Of a stretch of 64,000 nucleotides of DNA, positions 54,204-64,000 are shown in pieces. The stretch is taken from positions 53,652,742-53,716,741 of the forward strand of contig JALIGW010000005.1 in the NCBI GenBank assembly GCA_023053685.1, written 5' to 3'. A program made the position numbers and the translations under genes. This DNA comes from Diadophis punctatus similis (Eukaryota > Chordata > Lepidosauria > Squamata > Dipsadidae). The notes below the pieces were generated by a model. The model saw nothing but the letters and a program-made list of their open reading frames with translations. It was not told where the DNA came from and did no database searches. Each line of letters begins with the position of its first letter. Positions within the stretch are counted from its first letter, which is position 1.

Positions 54204-56560
54204 AAACACGGTATGTGTATGAGAGAGAGTGGGAGGGAAAGTCACATCCACTTTGTATCAACATTATGCTCTCTACGACCCCTGCCTTCCTTTCAAATGT
54301 TAGGTGCAACTAAGATGATCTGCAACATCTAGCCAGATACTTCTGCAGAGTTCAGAAGCAAATCATCTGAATGTGATAGTCCTATGTTTTGTTTTGTACA
54401 TTTAATACGGTAGCAATGTGGCTACATCGTCACACAATCTGCTTTTCCTAGAAAAACTTCTTGGAAAGCATGCCTGGAAAAAAAAATATTATGCAATATA
54501 GGACAGTCAGGAGTTTGCAGATGAAGAAAGAAAAACAAGTTGGGGGATGGAGTGTGGTAAAACTACATCAAAGTGTAGTTTGAGGCACAGAAGAAATGGT
54601 GGGAATCAATTAGCACATTCAAATGACATGCTGCATGGAACTGACATGGATTTAGACCTTCTGCCGGCCTCAAAATTTATATTGCATACAGTTCGGACAA
54701 TTCAAGTAGATTCCAGTTAAAACCAAGCACAGATTTGAGTTTCACTTGTGACACATAGAAGATGAACAGGGTATAGATGGGGTTCATTCCTTCCAGATGA
54801 GTCATTGTGGAATAGCTAGCCCTACAGATTCCAAGCTCAAGGAAATTGCAGCAGCAGTTTGAGGCCCAAACAGGATACACTAGATCAAATTGCTAATCGG
54901 GCTGAAGAAAACCCACCAGATTTTCTGAACTACTTTAAAAAGTGTACATTACGCTATTCAGTAAGTCATGCTCACACCAGTGAAAAATTCAGTTGGTTAA
55001 TACTGGAGTAGCACTTTGATAAATCTGATTATTTTGATTTTTCTTTTTAATCTTTTTAGTAGAACCTTTCTACTATTTTTAATTGAAAAGTGGACATACG
55101 TACTTTAAAGAAATGAAACAATGGGTTTCATTTCAGAACAAAAAATCTGGTTGTAGAAAATTGTCACACACATATGGCAATCATCAAACTATAATTTGAA
55201 CTTTCCTGAGCAGTCCATCCCAATTTTCTTTCCTCCCAGTCTTCTTTTCTCTGTCAGCCTTTGTCCTGCATGCTTTTTTTCTCTAATTCCCTCTCCTTGG
55301 AAAAAAGCAACACTGGATATTTTATTTGTCTCTTAACTTTTGCAAGTGATTAGACTTGGCTGCAAAGGAAGGGGACAAATTAGGACATCACCTAAAGACA
55401 ATTTTTCAAAAAGCAAAGAGTGCTGGATTTGGGAGTCCTCCAGACTACTGGACTTAGTCCTGTTTTTAATATTGTGACATCACAGCTGGAAACCATCGCT
55501 TGTGGCTTCTAAACTGACAGATTCCACATGGAATCTGAAGAGCTTCCTTGTGAGTTATTATTTCCCCTTGTGTGGGGGATTCTTATAGATGTGTCTTTTC
55601 ATCCTCTTGCTCATTGTAATGATGAGCATTTATGTAGTACTTATATGAAATTATGATTTAGTTAAAGTTCTTCATTGCTGCTTGGTAAAAGAATATTAGT
55701 TCCCTGTTTAAATCTTCTGCGGAAAACAATACAAATTAAATATGCTTTGATCAGCCTTGCATGTACCCAGAAAAGCCTTCTTGATTCAATTAAACTTGGG
55801 TTAGTGTAATTAACTCTGATCTGTCTCTTAACTATGCTATGCTACTCTTACAAGCAAGCAATGCTAATTTGCAGGATTTTCTTAACAGACTTTCCTATTT
55901 CTCTGTTGTTTGGTTCAGAAAATCCTTCTTTTCAGCTAGCATCTATGAATACACAACAGTGAATTGACTGCCTAATTGTGTTTCATAAACCAATCTGTGC
56001 TGCCCTTTAATCTCTAGCAGCTGCAAAGACCAGATGAGAAAATGGTGACAAAGAGAAACAGGAAACTTGCTTCTTTTAAAGCAACTTTGGCTTTTAGAGG
56101 AAGGAAATAAACTTGACAATGGTATTGGGATAACTCTATATTTAGGTTCATATAGTTTGGTAATCACTGTAATAGCCAATGGCATGTCGATTCCTATCAA
56201 ATGGCTCTCTTTATAGCCAACAGATTAGGTTGCTTCGATGAAGGATTTCATATTAGATTTTTGAAAAACTTTCCAAGTGAGACTGGTGTGTAATTTTAAC
56301 TTTGGATGTAAGTTTCAACTTCCAAGTTTGCAAACCCTTGTTGGAGCAAAGCAGCTGATGGCTCATTAAGCAGTTCGATGGACATTCAGCTTTGTTCTGA
56401 TCAAGGTTGTTGAAGTGCTGTTGGAACAGCTCTGTGGTCTTAAGGAGAATGGCTGTTTAAAAATGAAAGCAATTTTTAAAAAAACAACAATTAGTTCTGC
56501 TTACTTACAGAACTGGTGTACGTTTTACAGAATTGGTATATATTTTTTTAAAACTGTACA
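54204..56560. other. Anonymous 2.3-kb stretch
   Basis: No recognised repeat or supported frame. Confidence 0.45.
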
Positions 56561-56563
56561 AGC

Positions 56564-56928
56564 AGTCCCTGGGTTAATGTACAATTTAAGGACAACCCAT
56601 AGATATGAACTGATTGCTTATTACTAAAAACTAAACCTGGCAGATGTTGCCATTCCTTGAGTTGACAATCCACTGAAGCTGTGCAATACTTTCAGGAACC
56701 ACTGAAGCGGCACATTTTCAAGATTCAGCCTGTTTTCAGAAATTTTCAGGGGTGTCTGAAAGCATTGTGCAGCTTCAGCAGTTTGTCAGATCAAGGAAGG
56801 ACAACACCGTCTGCCATTTTTACTAATAGGTAGCTCATTTGTAAAGTACAAATTCTAAGTTAAGTTTGAGCTAAAGTCAAAGTTAGGGAATGGAACTAGT
56901 TCTTAACCTGAGGACTACCTATATTATT
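56564..56928 (+). repeat. Degenerate repeat of the ttagtgac/gtagtcct family
   Basis: Starts gcagtccctgggttaatgta and ends acctgaggactacctatat, whose ends are rough complements (agtccc / ggact). Matches the terminal phrases of the family, but the interior is poorly conserved. Confidence 0.4.
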
Positions 56929-56964
56929 ACTTTTCATTGCATTTTCTCATTTTCTCATTGAAGA

Positions 56965-57199
56965 GCCGAGGTGGCGCAGTGGTTAGAGTGCAGCACTGCA
57001 GCCTACTTCAGCTGACTGCTAGCTGCAGTTCAGCTATTCAAATCTCACCGGCTCAAGGTTGACTCAGCCTTCCATCCTTCTGAGGTCGGTAAAATGAGGA
57101 CCCAGATTGTTGGGGGCAATATGCTGACTCTGTAAACCGCTTAGAGAGGGCTGTAAAGCACTATGAAACGGTATATAAGTCTAAGTGCTATTGCTATTC
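56965..57199 (+). mobile_element. Sauria-type tRNA SINE
   Basis: gccgaggtggcgcagtggtt, gttcaaatctcac-like B box (attcaaatctcaccggctc), ggttgactcagccttccatc, taaaccgcttagagagggct, cggtatataagtctaagtgc and a (tattgc) tail. It is the least decayed Sauria SINE here and close to the sub-family at 5.66 kb. Confidence 0.92.
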
Positions 57200-57269
57200 T
57201 TTGCATTTTTTTAAAAAAATTACAGTGTTTTGCAGGTGATCATGAGCAGATTTACCAAAAACCAATTTA

Positions 57270-57621
57270 CTGTATTTTTCGGAGTATAAGACGCACCTTT
57301 TTTCCACCTAAAAGTGGGTGAAAATTTAGGTGCGTCTTATAGACCGAATACAGGCATTTTTGGCCTCCCAAGCCCTCTGTGCATCACGTTTTCACCCTCC
57401 CCGGCCCCCAGAAGCACCCTGCAGTGCTCCGCACATCTCATTTTCCCCAAAAACGGGCCTGTTTTTGGGCTCCCAAGCCCTCCGCACTGCAGAGTGCTTC
57501 TAGGGGCCGGGGAGGGTGAAAATGTGATGCACAGAGGCAAAAACTATTTTTTTCTTGTTTTCCTCCTGTAAATTTAGGTGCGTCTTATAGTTCGGTGTGT
57601 CCTGTAGTCTGAAAAATACAG
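57270..57621. mobile_element. TA-flanked MITE of the ccgtatttttcgg family, copy 2, with internal palindrome
   Basis: Left end ctgtatttttcggagtataa and right end tagtctgaaaaatacag are inverted and flanked by TA on both sides (57268-57269 and 57622-57623), the duplication of Tc1/mariner-type elements. Subterminal aggtgcgtcttatag occurs twice. Inside, 57376-57425 (ctctgtgcatcacgttttca ...) is the near-complement of 57483-57537 (cactgcagagtgcttctagg ... gatgcacagagg), forming a second nested hairpin. Mirror frames on both strands result. Confidence 0.85.
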
Positions 57622-58075
57622 TACTTTTTTCACAAATCTTTATATTTATTTACATGTCTAATGTCTACACAATTGGGCAATAAGGCAAAATATCAAACAA
57701 CTGGATCAATCAGTAATACTGCTAATGACTTTGGGCCCAAGCATTTGCTAGATAAGTACCACTGGGCCTTTGAGATGTTCAGGAGAACTGAAGTATATCC
57801 CACTTCCTAACACTCTCTAAACACATGGACTCATCTTAAAACAGTAAGCAATTATCACCATTGGAGCCACCGTGAGAATTCAGGATAAACTAACCAGAAC
57901 CAGCCAACCAGGCAGGCCTCCAGCTCATCAATAAGGAAATGAAGAAAATGGTTTTCAGCCAAGATCCCAACCTTCATCTTTGCCTTGCATCTGATTTTTT
58001 TAAACAGGTTATAACTGCAAAGCTTGGTGTGAGGATATTAGGGTGCTGTATCAGCTTTGCAGTTGTATAGGGATT
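57622..58075. other. Anonymous sequence
   Basis: No recognised feature. Confidence 0.4.
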
Positions 58076-58083
58076 GGCGGCAG

Positions 58084-58494
58084 CAGGGGTGAAATTCATT
58101 TTTTTCCCTACCAGTTCTGTGGGCGTGGCTTCGTAGGCGTGGCAGGGGAAGGATACTGCAAAATCCCCATTCCCTCCCCACTCCTGGGCGAAGGATACTG
58201 CAAAATCCCCATTCCCTCCCCACTCCTGGGGGAAGGATATTGCAAAATCTCCATTCCCTCCCCACTCCTGGGGGAAGGATACTGCAAAATCTCCATTCCC
58301 ACCCCACTCCTGGGGGAAGGATACTGCAAAATCCCCATTCCCTCCCCACTCCTGGGGGAAGGATATTGCAAAATCTCCATTCCCACCCCACTCTGGGGCC
58401 AGCCAGAGGTGGTATTTGCCGGTTCTCCAAACTACTCAAAATTTCCGCTACTGGTTCTCCAGAACCTGTCAGAATCTGCCGAATTTCACCCCTG
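58084..58494. mobile_element. hAT-type MITE with internal tandem array
   Basis: Left end caggggtgaaattcat, right end gaatttcacccctg. The flanking 8-mers ggcggcag and ggcagcag differ at one base. The subterminal interior has tgggcgtggcttcgtaggcg on the left and ccggttctccaaactactca on the right. The middle is filled by six 42-bp units. No transposase. Confidence 0.9.
58151..58402 (+). repeat. Six-unit 42-bp tandem repeat
   Basis: Units start at 58151, 58193, 58235, 58277, 58319 and 58361 (ggatactgcaaaatcccc ... ctcctggggga). They alternate slightly (tactgc/tattgc; cccc/ctcc; ccctcc/cccacc). Because 42 is divisible by 3, frames on both strands stay open for up to 180 codons, giving a repeat peptide that is not a real protein. 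Confidence 0.95.
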
Positions 58495-58502
58495 GGCAGC
58501 AG

Positions 58503-61500
58503 TTTCTGTCAAGGGGAAATCCTCCTCCTGTGCAATTCTTCAGGATCTAGTTTCCATTTTGCAATTAGAACTAGGCTGCCGCTGAGCTGGCAAGAAACTG
58601 ACTTGCTGTGGGATCACCGGGCACATAATGGCTCTTGAAGGAAAGTCAAGCTCCTTGTGGAAATGTCAGGAGTAAGCAACCCAAGGTTTGGGTCTCGCTC
58701 ACTCAGAAGCAGCAACTGTGTCTGGACTGTATCATTTCAGGTAAGGCTTTGCTGTGCCCAACTGCTCCCTTATAGAAAAATGATGTCTGCAAACAGAAGA
58801 TAGGACACTGTTAAGAAGATTATTTTAATTTTACTGCCTGGTTTTTATATCTATGGAAATGCAGGGACTAGACTGATTTGTATGTTTTTCCAAATAATAT
58901 TCTATTCTGTGAACTTTTGTTGCAGCTTGACGTAGGCAGTCTAGATTTACTGCTTCTGTTGGAATTCAGAGTAGGTTTCAATCCTGACATCTCCATACCC
59001 ATGGCTTATTCTTTTCTGTTAAGGGCTTAGTCAAGACCAGATGGTTGTTGTTTTTAAATTCTTAAATATTTTTGTTAACTGAAACTTTTCTTTAGAAAAT
59101 CTCTAGCATCTCATTTAATATAATTTCCTACTATGAATGTTTTTAATAAGGTCTGATTTGGGGAGGACGCAAAAAATCCACCACTGTAGTTGTATAATAC
59201 TTGGGTTGCAGATATATGTGAGACCTTTAGAGACTAGATGGCAGCAAAGAGTTTTATGTATCTCTTTGTTACTGTCTAGCAGTTGTCCAGATGTTTGGAG
59301 CCCATTTGTGGTATCCTTTGCAGGTATATATACACACAACAAGACCAAATTGGCCTCATGTGTAGAATATGCAGACACCTAAACTGAGGTGGATCAAAAG
59401 TAAACCAAAGAATGTGAATTAACTTGATGCTCTCCAATATATTGCTCTCCATATGTGTGGGATTTAGATTCCCAGTTTGAAGGAGCTGGAAAAGGAATTG
59501 AGTACTTTCATTCCATGCATTTTAGCTTTAAGATTCCACCTTGCAGGCAAGCAAAGGAATTGGACCTTGTTTGGTTAATTGGGTTGACCCCCTTCCCTTT
59601 TCAAAAGCAAGTAAAGGTTTCCTTGTATCTCTAAGTGATTGATAAGAAGCTTGGACAAAAAGCAATGGACTATCTGTTATGTCTGAATGAACCCAGAATC
59701 TTATCAGTCCTGAAAACATGGAATGTCAAGTATTCAAGCAAACCACAATTAGGTAAGAATGCCTACTTTGGGATTATTCATAAACTAAATCATGATTCAT
59801 TATTTTAGCAGCACTAAAAGATGAGGGAGGTATTAACACTCAGGTCTATATTTTTTTACTTTTTGCCATATGAATAAATTGCAGATTAAATTTATTGAAG
59901 GTGTACTTTTATCCCTTAACTGACTGTTCTTTGTGTGAAGCTTTTCTACATTAAAATTTATTTCTGCTGCCAAACTCAAGCTTGTTCAGCAAAGGAAAAT
60001 CTCAGCAAGACTTACTTATTTTTCTACATAGGAGCAAAAGGATTCTGGAAACTTCCTGCATTTAGAAATGAATTAACAGGCAATTTCTGATTGCCTGAAA
60101 AATGAGCATGATTTTTTTTCCAAGTATAGTCCCCATTCTTTAGAATAATAACTGCCTTTTATTAAATTTGGCTTTGTTTTATAATTGCCCAAAATTATCC
60201 TGCTTGTTGGGAATGAGGCAGTTAAAATATAACTAATGCAAACCATGTATAATCCTTGTAGACAAAATCATAAAAACAGCAATGATTGCTTATCTAAGTG
60301 CTCCATTATTTACACTTTTAATGATATATTTTACATGCAGTGAAACTTTGACTTCATAAACTGCATTTGTGAGTCCTTCTAGGACGACCAAGAAATCATT
60401 TTCAACGTACCTCCTACCTCATATTTCAGTGAATTAGCAGGGTTTTTGAGCTTTATTCAAATATTACCTGGGTGTTCTGGACTTAACAATGTTTTGCCTC
60501 TTGGCAATAGCTAGCAGATCTCGGTCAAAGTCTTCTTCCTTACTTTCTTCATCAGGCTTCCTCCTGCAACAAAACCTTTTTTCTTCTGATTCTCTTTCCT
60601 GTAGTTAGGAGTTCCCTTCTGTTAATGTGACAAACTTTTAAAGCTTTATCTAGAGCAATAAATATTTCTAGGTCAGGCTGAGACAATTTTTTAATAGAAA
60701 ATAGCCATGGTATTGGTATGGCCTTATTGTAGCTTTTTTGTTGTCTCTGAATCTTTTTGTTACACAGAAAAAAAGCCTTTTTCTGAATTAATTTTACTTC
60801 TTGAGTTTATTCATTCTTGTTCTGGAATTGCACTCTTATCTGGAATTGTAGTTTGGTTCCTAATGAGCTTGGTCCTGCACTAGGCCAGTTCTAAACTCAC
60901 CTTTCACACCAGAAAGCAATAATTGAAAATGTCTTTTAGCATCAACACTAATGCACAATGCAGCCATGAGATTTGTGCTAAAATATTACATTGAATCAAC
61001 ATTTGTAGAATCCACAAAGCTAAGATTTTGTAGCTCCTTTGTGGACTTTATTATTTTAATTCACAGACACTAGTCATTATTTAGAATTGCAAATTGAGTT
61101 TCCAAGGCCTTGTGTGATAGAACACAAACAATAACTATTGCAGCTGTGACTGTCATACAAAATATAGGTTGCTCAGTCAAGAGGATATGACTCTTGACAA
61201 TTTGATTGAAATTTTCTAAATTATCAAAATATATACAATTCCATTCTAAAACAATGATTGGGATATATAGAATCCACATCCCCTCTTGTTCAGCCACATG
61301 GAAAACATCTGTTTGAGACTTCTTCAGTTTGAGCGGAAATAATTGAACAGTTGTAGATAGTTAATTTATTGGTAGTTGAATGAAAAGAAGCCCAATTCGT
61401 TTCCACTGCTTCCAACAGGTCCCAGATGAGATTATATCTTCAGTGCATTTGTCAAGCATTTCAGGAACAGATTAAACTTGTATTATTCACCACCCTGGGA

Positions 61501-62383
61501 ATGGCAAGAAGCTGCAGAACACAAATATCTCAAGACAGGCTTTCCACTGTTCCCACTCTGTTATACTTGAGAAATAGGCAGCTGATGTACATTTTTCAAC
61601 ATTAGTGGCAGAAAAGAAACTCCCAAGACTGATATCATATAAAGCAACTTTCAGCCAGGAAGGAATTTGCAAAGCTGAGTTATACTGTACATTCCAAGAG
61701 ACTGTGATGGCAAAGATACGCCAGAATTAATAATCAAGACATCTCCACTTCCCCCTAAAATAGAGCTAAAACTATATAATTTTCCTTCAGACTCATACAT
61801 TACCAGATTCATTTTCTTTAATGTCTAGGATTGCAATCCTAATTCTATTGGGCACAAATCCCATTGAACGTCAGGAGAAACAATAGGATTGCTATATAAC
61901 AGCATTATTCACAAATGGGATAATTACCGGTACATACTGATCAGCTTTAGTACTTTGTTGTGAGTGGATTGCCCAATTTTTCAATTACTCTTCAATTACT
62001 CTTCAATTACACATTTTCCGCCTATTAGTGATACTGTAAAGCCAGTCCTGCAACATACATAGAATTGGAGATGTAGTTTGTGCTTGTTATAAATTAAGCT
62101 TGTTGTGTAATATAATCTCTACCACACTAGAGCAAGACAAGAGCCACTTATCTTAACACACATCACAACTGATCACATTGTAACCAAGATATTTACTGAA
62201 AATCAGAATTGCTACTTGAACTGGGGCAGGAGGTGTTCATGCCAAGCTAGCTATTTATGGGAGCTGAGCAAATGCTGTTAATCTCCTTTGGTTGAAAGAA
62301 AGCTGGCAGAATCCAATGGCCTTCTACTCTGAATCAGCTGACTCATGGGGTCACCAGGGCATCTGGGGCCTCTAAGAATTTTA
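58503..62383. other. Anonymous 3.9-kb stretch
   Basis: The longest repeat-free part of the window. No frame exceeds 87 codons and no domain or splice-flanked exon was recognised. It may contain distal regulatory or intronic sequence, which cannot be judged without comparison. Confidence 0.5.
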
Positions 62384-62391
62384 ATCTAGAA

Positions 62392-62526
62392 CAGGGATGT
62401 CAAACTCCCGGCATCACGGTGGCGTCATGTGATGTATCAGGACTTTCCCCCCCTTTGCTAAACTGGGCGTGGGCGTGGCCAGCATGTGAGGCATGCGGCC
62501 CATGGGTCAGGAGTTTGACAGCCCTG
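62392..62526. mobile_element. Short hAT-type MITE of the cagggatgtcaaac family, copy 2
   Basis: A 135-bp element from cagggatgtcaaactcccgg to caggagtttgacagccctg with a perfect duplication atctagaa (62384-62391 and 62527-62534). The interior ggcgtgggcgtggccagcat is shared with the 38.1-kb copy. Confidence 0.92.
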
Positions 62527-62562
62527 ATCTAGAACAAAGGTGACATATACTTTCTTCTGATG

Positions 62563-62700
62563 GGTCCTTGGTGCTCTCTGAGCTTGGTTCTTGCAGATAT
62601 TTCATTACCCAAACTAGGTAATATCAGTGCTAGTAAGGAGTGGGCTTTGCTCTCAGTTTATATTCTAGTGGCTTGTCCTGTCAATGTTGGTGGGAGTGGT
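62563..62700 (+). repeat. Repeat of the ccttggtgctctctgagcttgg family, copy 3
   Basis: gggtccttggtgctctctga, gcttggttcttgcagatatt, tcattacccaaactaggtaa and atcagtgctagtaaggagtg. It is the clearest copy in the window. Class unknown. Confidence 0.6.
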
Positions 62701-62816
62701 CATAGAAGTTTTTTGGTTTGGCTATTTATTTTTGGCTTGTTTAGCAGTTCCTTTCGGTTTGGGTTATTGTTTACTTGACTATTGGTTTGATATAATCTTA
62801 GAGTTACCGTATTTTT

Positions 62817-62900
62817 CGCTCCATAAGATGCTCTGTACCATAAAACGCACCTAGCTTTTGGGGAGGAAAACAAGAAAACAAAAAATTGTTTTTTTTTTCC
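62817..62900. mobile_element. ccgtatttttcgg family MITE, left fragment
   Basis: ccgtatttttcgctccataa, then cataaaacgcacctagcttt and ggggaggaaaacaaga match the left part of the 18.9-kb element. TA precedes it. The right terminus was not identified with confidence. Confidence 0.6.
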
Positions 62901-62977
62901 CGACCACAAAAATCTTGCACAGCTTTGTCTAAACCTTTTAAGACTTATCTTCAGTTGCCTCTTGTAACATACTGTTA

Positions 62978-63089
62978 TACGGAATAACAAAGCTGGAAGG
63001 GACCTTGGAGGTCTTCTAGTCCAGCCCTCTGCTCAGGCAGGAATCCCTATAGCATTTCAGACAAATGTTTCTCCAATCTCTTTTTAAAA
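62978..63089 (-). mobile_element. CR1-type LINE 3' fragment
   Basis: caaagctggaagggaccttg, gaggtcttctagtccagccc, gctcaggcaggaatccctat and atttcagacaaatgtttctc are in the order of reptilian CR1 3' regions read on the minus strand. A hAT MITE is inserted at its right side. Confidence 0.65.
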
Positions 63090-63097
63090 AACAACAG

Positions 63098-63731
63098 CAG
63101 TGGTGGGTTCCTACCAGTGTGGGCCACTCTATAGCACCGGTAGCGGCCCGCTGGTGATGTCACAGTACCGGTGCGGTCAGTTGCCGGTGCCTGGGCGCCG
63201 CCATTAAAAAAATTTTTTTTAATTTTTTTTAAAAAATCTTTTGCGCATGCCCAGAAGCCGAGCTTCCAGCACTGCGCATGCTCTGCCTTCCTACCCCAAA
63301 GTGAGTCCAAGCAGGGGAGGATGGCTGAGGGAGCGCGTCAGACGCTGAAAGAACGGGCGGCAGGAGCTATCTCCATCCCCTCCCTTCAGCAGTCTGAGAA
63401 GCCATGAATGCGCGGTGATGATCCCAGGCATTTTCCCATGTTCGAGGCTTCGCGAGCTGCTGAGGGGAGGGGGAACAGGCGGCAGGAGCCTAGGATCATT
63501 GAATGGGGAGAAGCATTCAGGCCGGACAGAGCCTCCTAGAAGAACCGCTGCTGTGGTCTTGCTGCTCCCACTGCGGGGGGCTGCGTTGTGGGTGGGCAAT
63601 GCCCCCCTGCTTCACTGGCCGCTGCCAAGCTCCTGAGGCCCACGCCCACCCGGTCACATGGCTGTCAAGCCACACCCACAAAATAAGCCACGCCCACAGA
63701 GGTAGTCAAAAAAATTAGGAACCCGCCCCTG
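63098..63731. mobile_element. hAT-type MITE of the ggtgggttcc family, long copy
   Basis: A 634-bp element from cagtggtgggttcctaccag to aggaacccgcccctg with a perfect duplication aacaacag (63090-63097 and 63732-63739). The interior starts with caccggtagcggcccgctgg and gccattaaaaaaattttttt, is GC-rich after that, and includes agccacacccacaaaataag near the right end. Frames of 71-102 codons on both strands in this element are compositional artefacts. Confidence 0.92.
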
Positions 63732-63739
63732 AACAACAG

Positions 63740-64000
63740 TGTTGGAGAAGGGAGGGAAGTAAGTAAGTAAGTTGTCCAGTTGCCCAATTTCATGTACTAG
63801 ATATGTAGTTCAAGACATTGATTTGTTATCATATTTATATAATCCAGTACTTTCTTCCCAAACTTCATAAGTATAGGTTGTAAAAATTGTAAAAAAATGT
63901 GCATACTTCCTTTTTCTAATTTTCTAATCATTTTCAGAAATTGCTCATTCATTGCTTTTCAACTATTACGAACCTTTGGACTGACAATTTTGACAGCACC
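63740..64000. other. Anonymous sequence at window end
   Basis: Short (aagt) run near 63757, otherwise AT-rich with no recognised feature. Confidence 0.4.

Noticed and set aside
58151..58402. Regular repeats considered as a CRISPR-like array
   Set aside because: Units are directly contiguous with no unique spacers, and the context is eukaryotic.
58043..58585. 180-codon plus frame and minus frames of 92-133 codons
   Set aside because: They exist because the 42-bp tandem array is divisible by three. They lie in a hAT MITE with target duplications.

Overview
This window is repeat-dense, AT-rich vertebrate DNA from a squamate reptile, most likely a snake. The evidence is the mixture of repeats: Sauria-type tRNA SINEs ending in a Bov-B-like tail, Bov-B (RTE) LINE 3' ends, L2/CR1-type LINEs, a Rex/Babar-like LINE, salmonid-type Tc1 remnants, many non-autonomous hAT elements and long GATA/TAAA microsatellites. 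I found no host exon, rRNA or functional tRNA that I could support. The window reads as intergenic or intronic sequence built by layered insertions. Repeat class names rest on remembered family features and were not searched against a library.

The only intact long coding region is at 42136-46125. It is a 1329-codon gag-pol ORF of a Ty1/copia-type LTR retrotransposon (41753-46374). Its two 266-bp LTRs appear identical by eye. It is flanked by a 5-bp target duplication (gagtt), has a purine tract just before the 3' LTR, and carries a primer binding site complementary to the anticodon region of initiator Met tRNA (half-tRNA priming, as in Drosophila copia). All catalytic motifs are present: zinc knuckle, DSGA protease, HHCC and DD35E integrase, FVDD reverse transcriptase, and RNase H. 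It is a very young, possibly still active insertion, and it sits inside a palindromic hAT MITE that keeps its own 8-bp duplication.

Region by region. 1-9 kb: CR1 and Bov-B remnants, Sauria SINEs, the first palindromic MITEs and a nested SINE/SINE/LINE cluster at 5.5-6.4 kb. 9-16 kb: GATA and TTGC/TTTA microsatellites and a degenerate minus-strand L2-type LINE. 16-24 kb: large hAT MITEs and a Tc1 transposon split by a Rex-like LINE. 26-38 kb: a 900-bp hAT element, a probable solo LTR, foldback elements and more hAT MITEs. 38-41 kb: an RTE-type LINE 3' end, an L2 3' end and a 268-bp ATCT tract. 41.6-46.4 kb: the copia element. 47-52 kb: a Bov-B copy split by a foldback element and an L2 3' end, then paired hAT MITE copies. 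53-64 kb: hAT elements of the cagtggtgggttcc family, a MITE with a 42-bp tandem array, a TA-flanked element with an internal palindrome, and long anonymous stretches.

Most MITE boundaries are backed by 8-bp duplications read directly from the sequence, which makes them the best-supported calls after the copia element.
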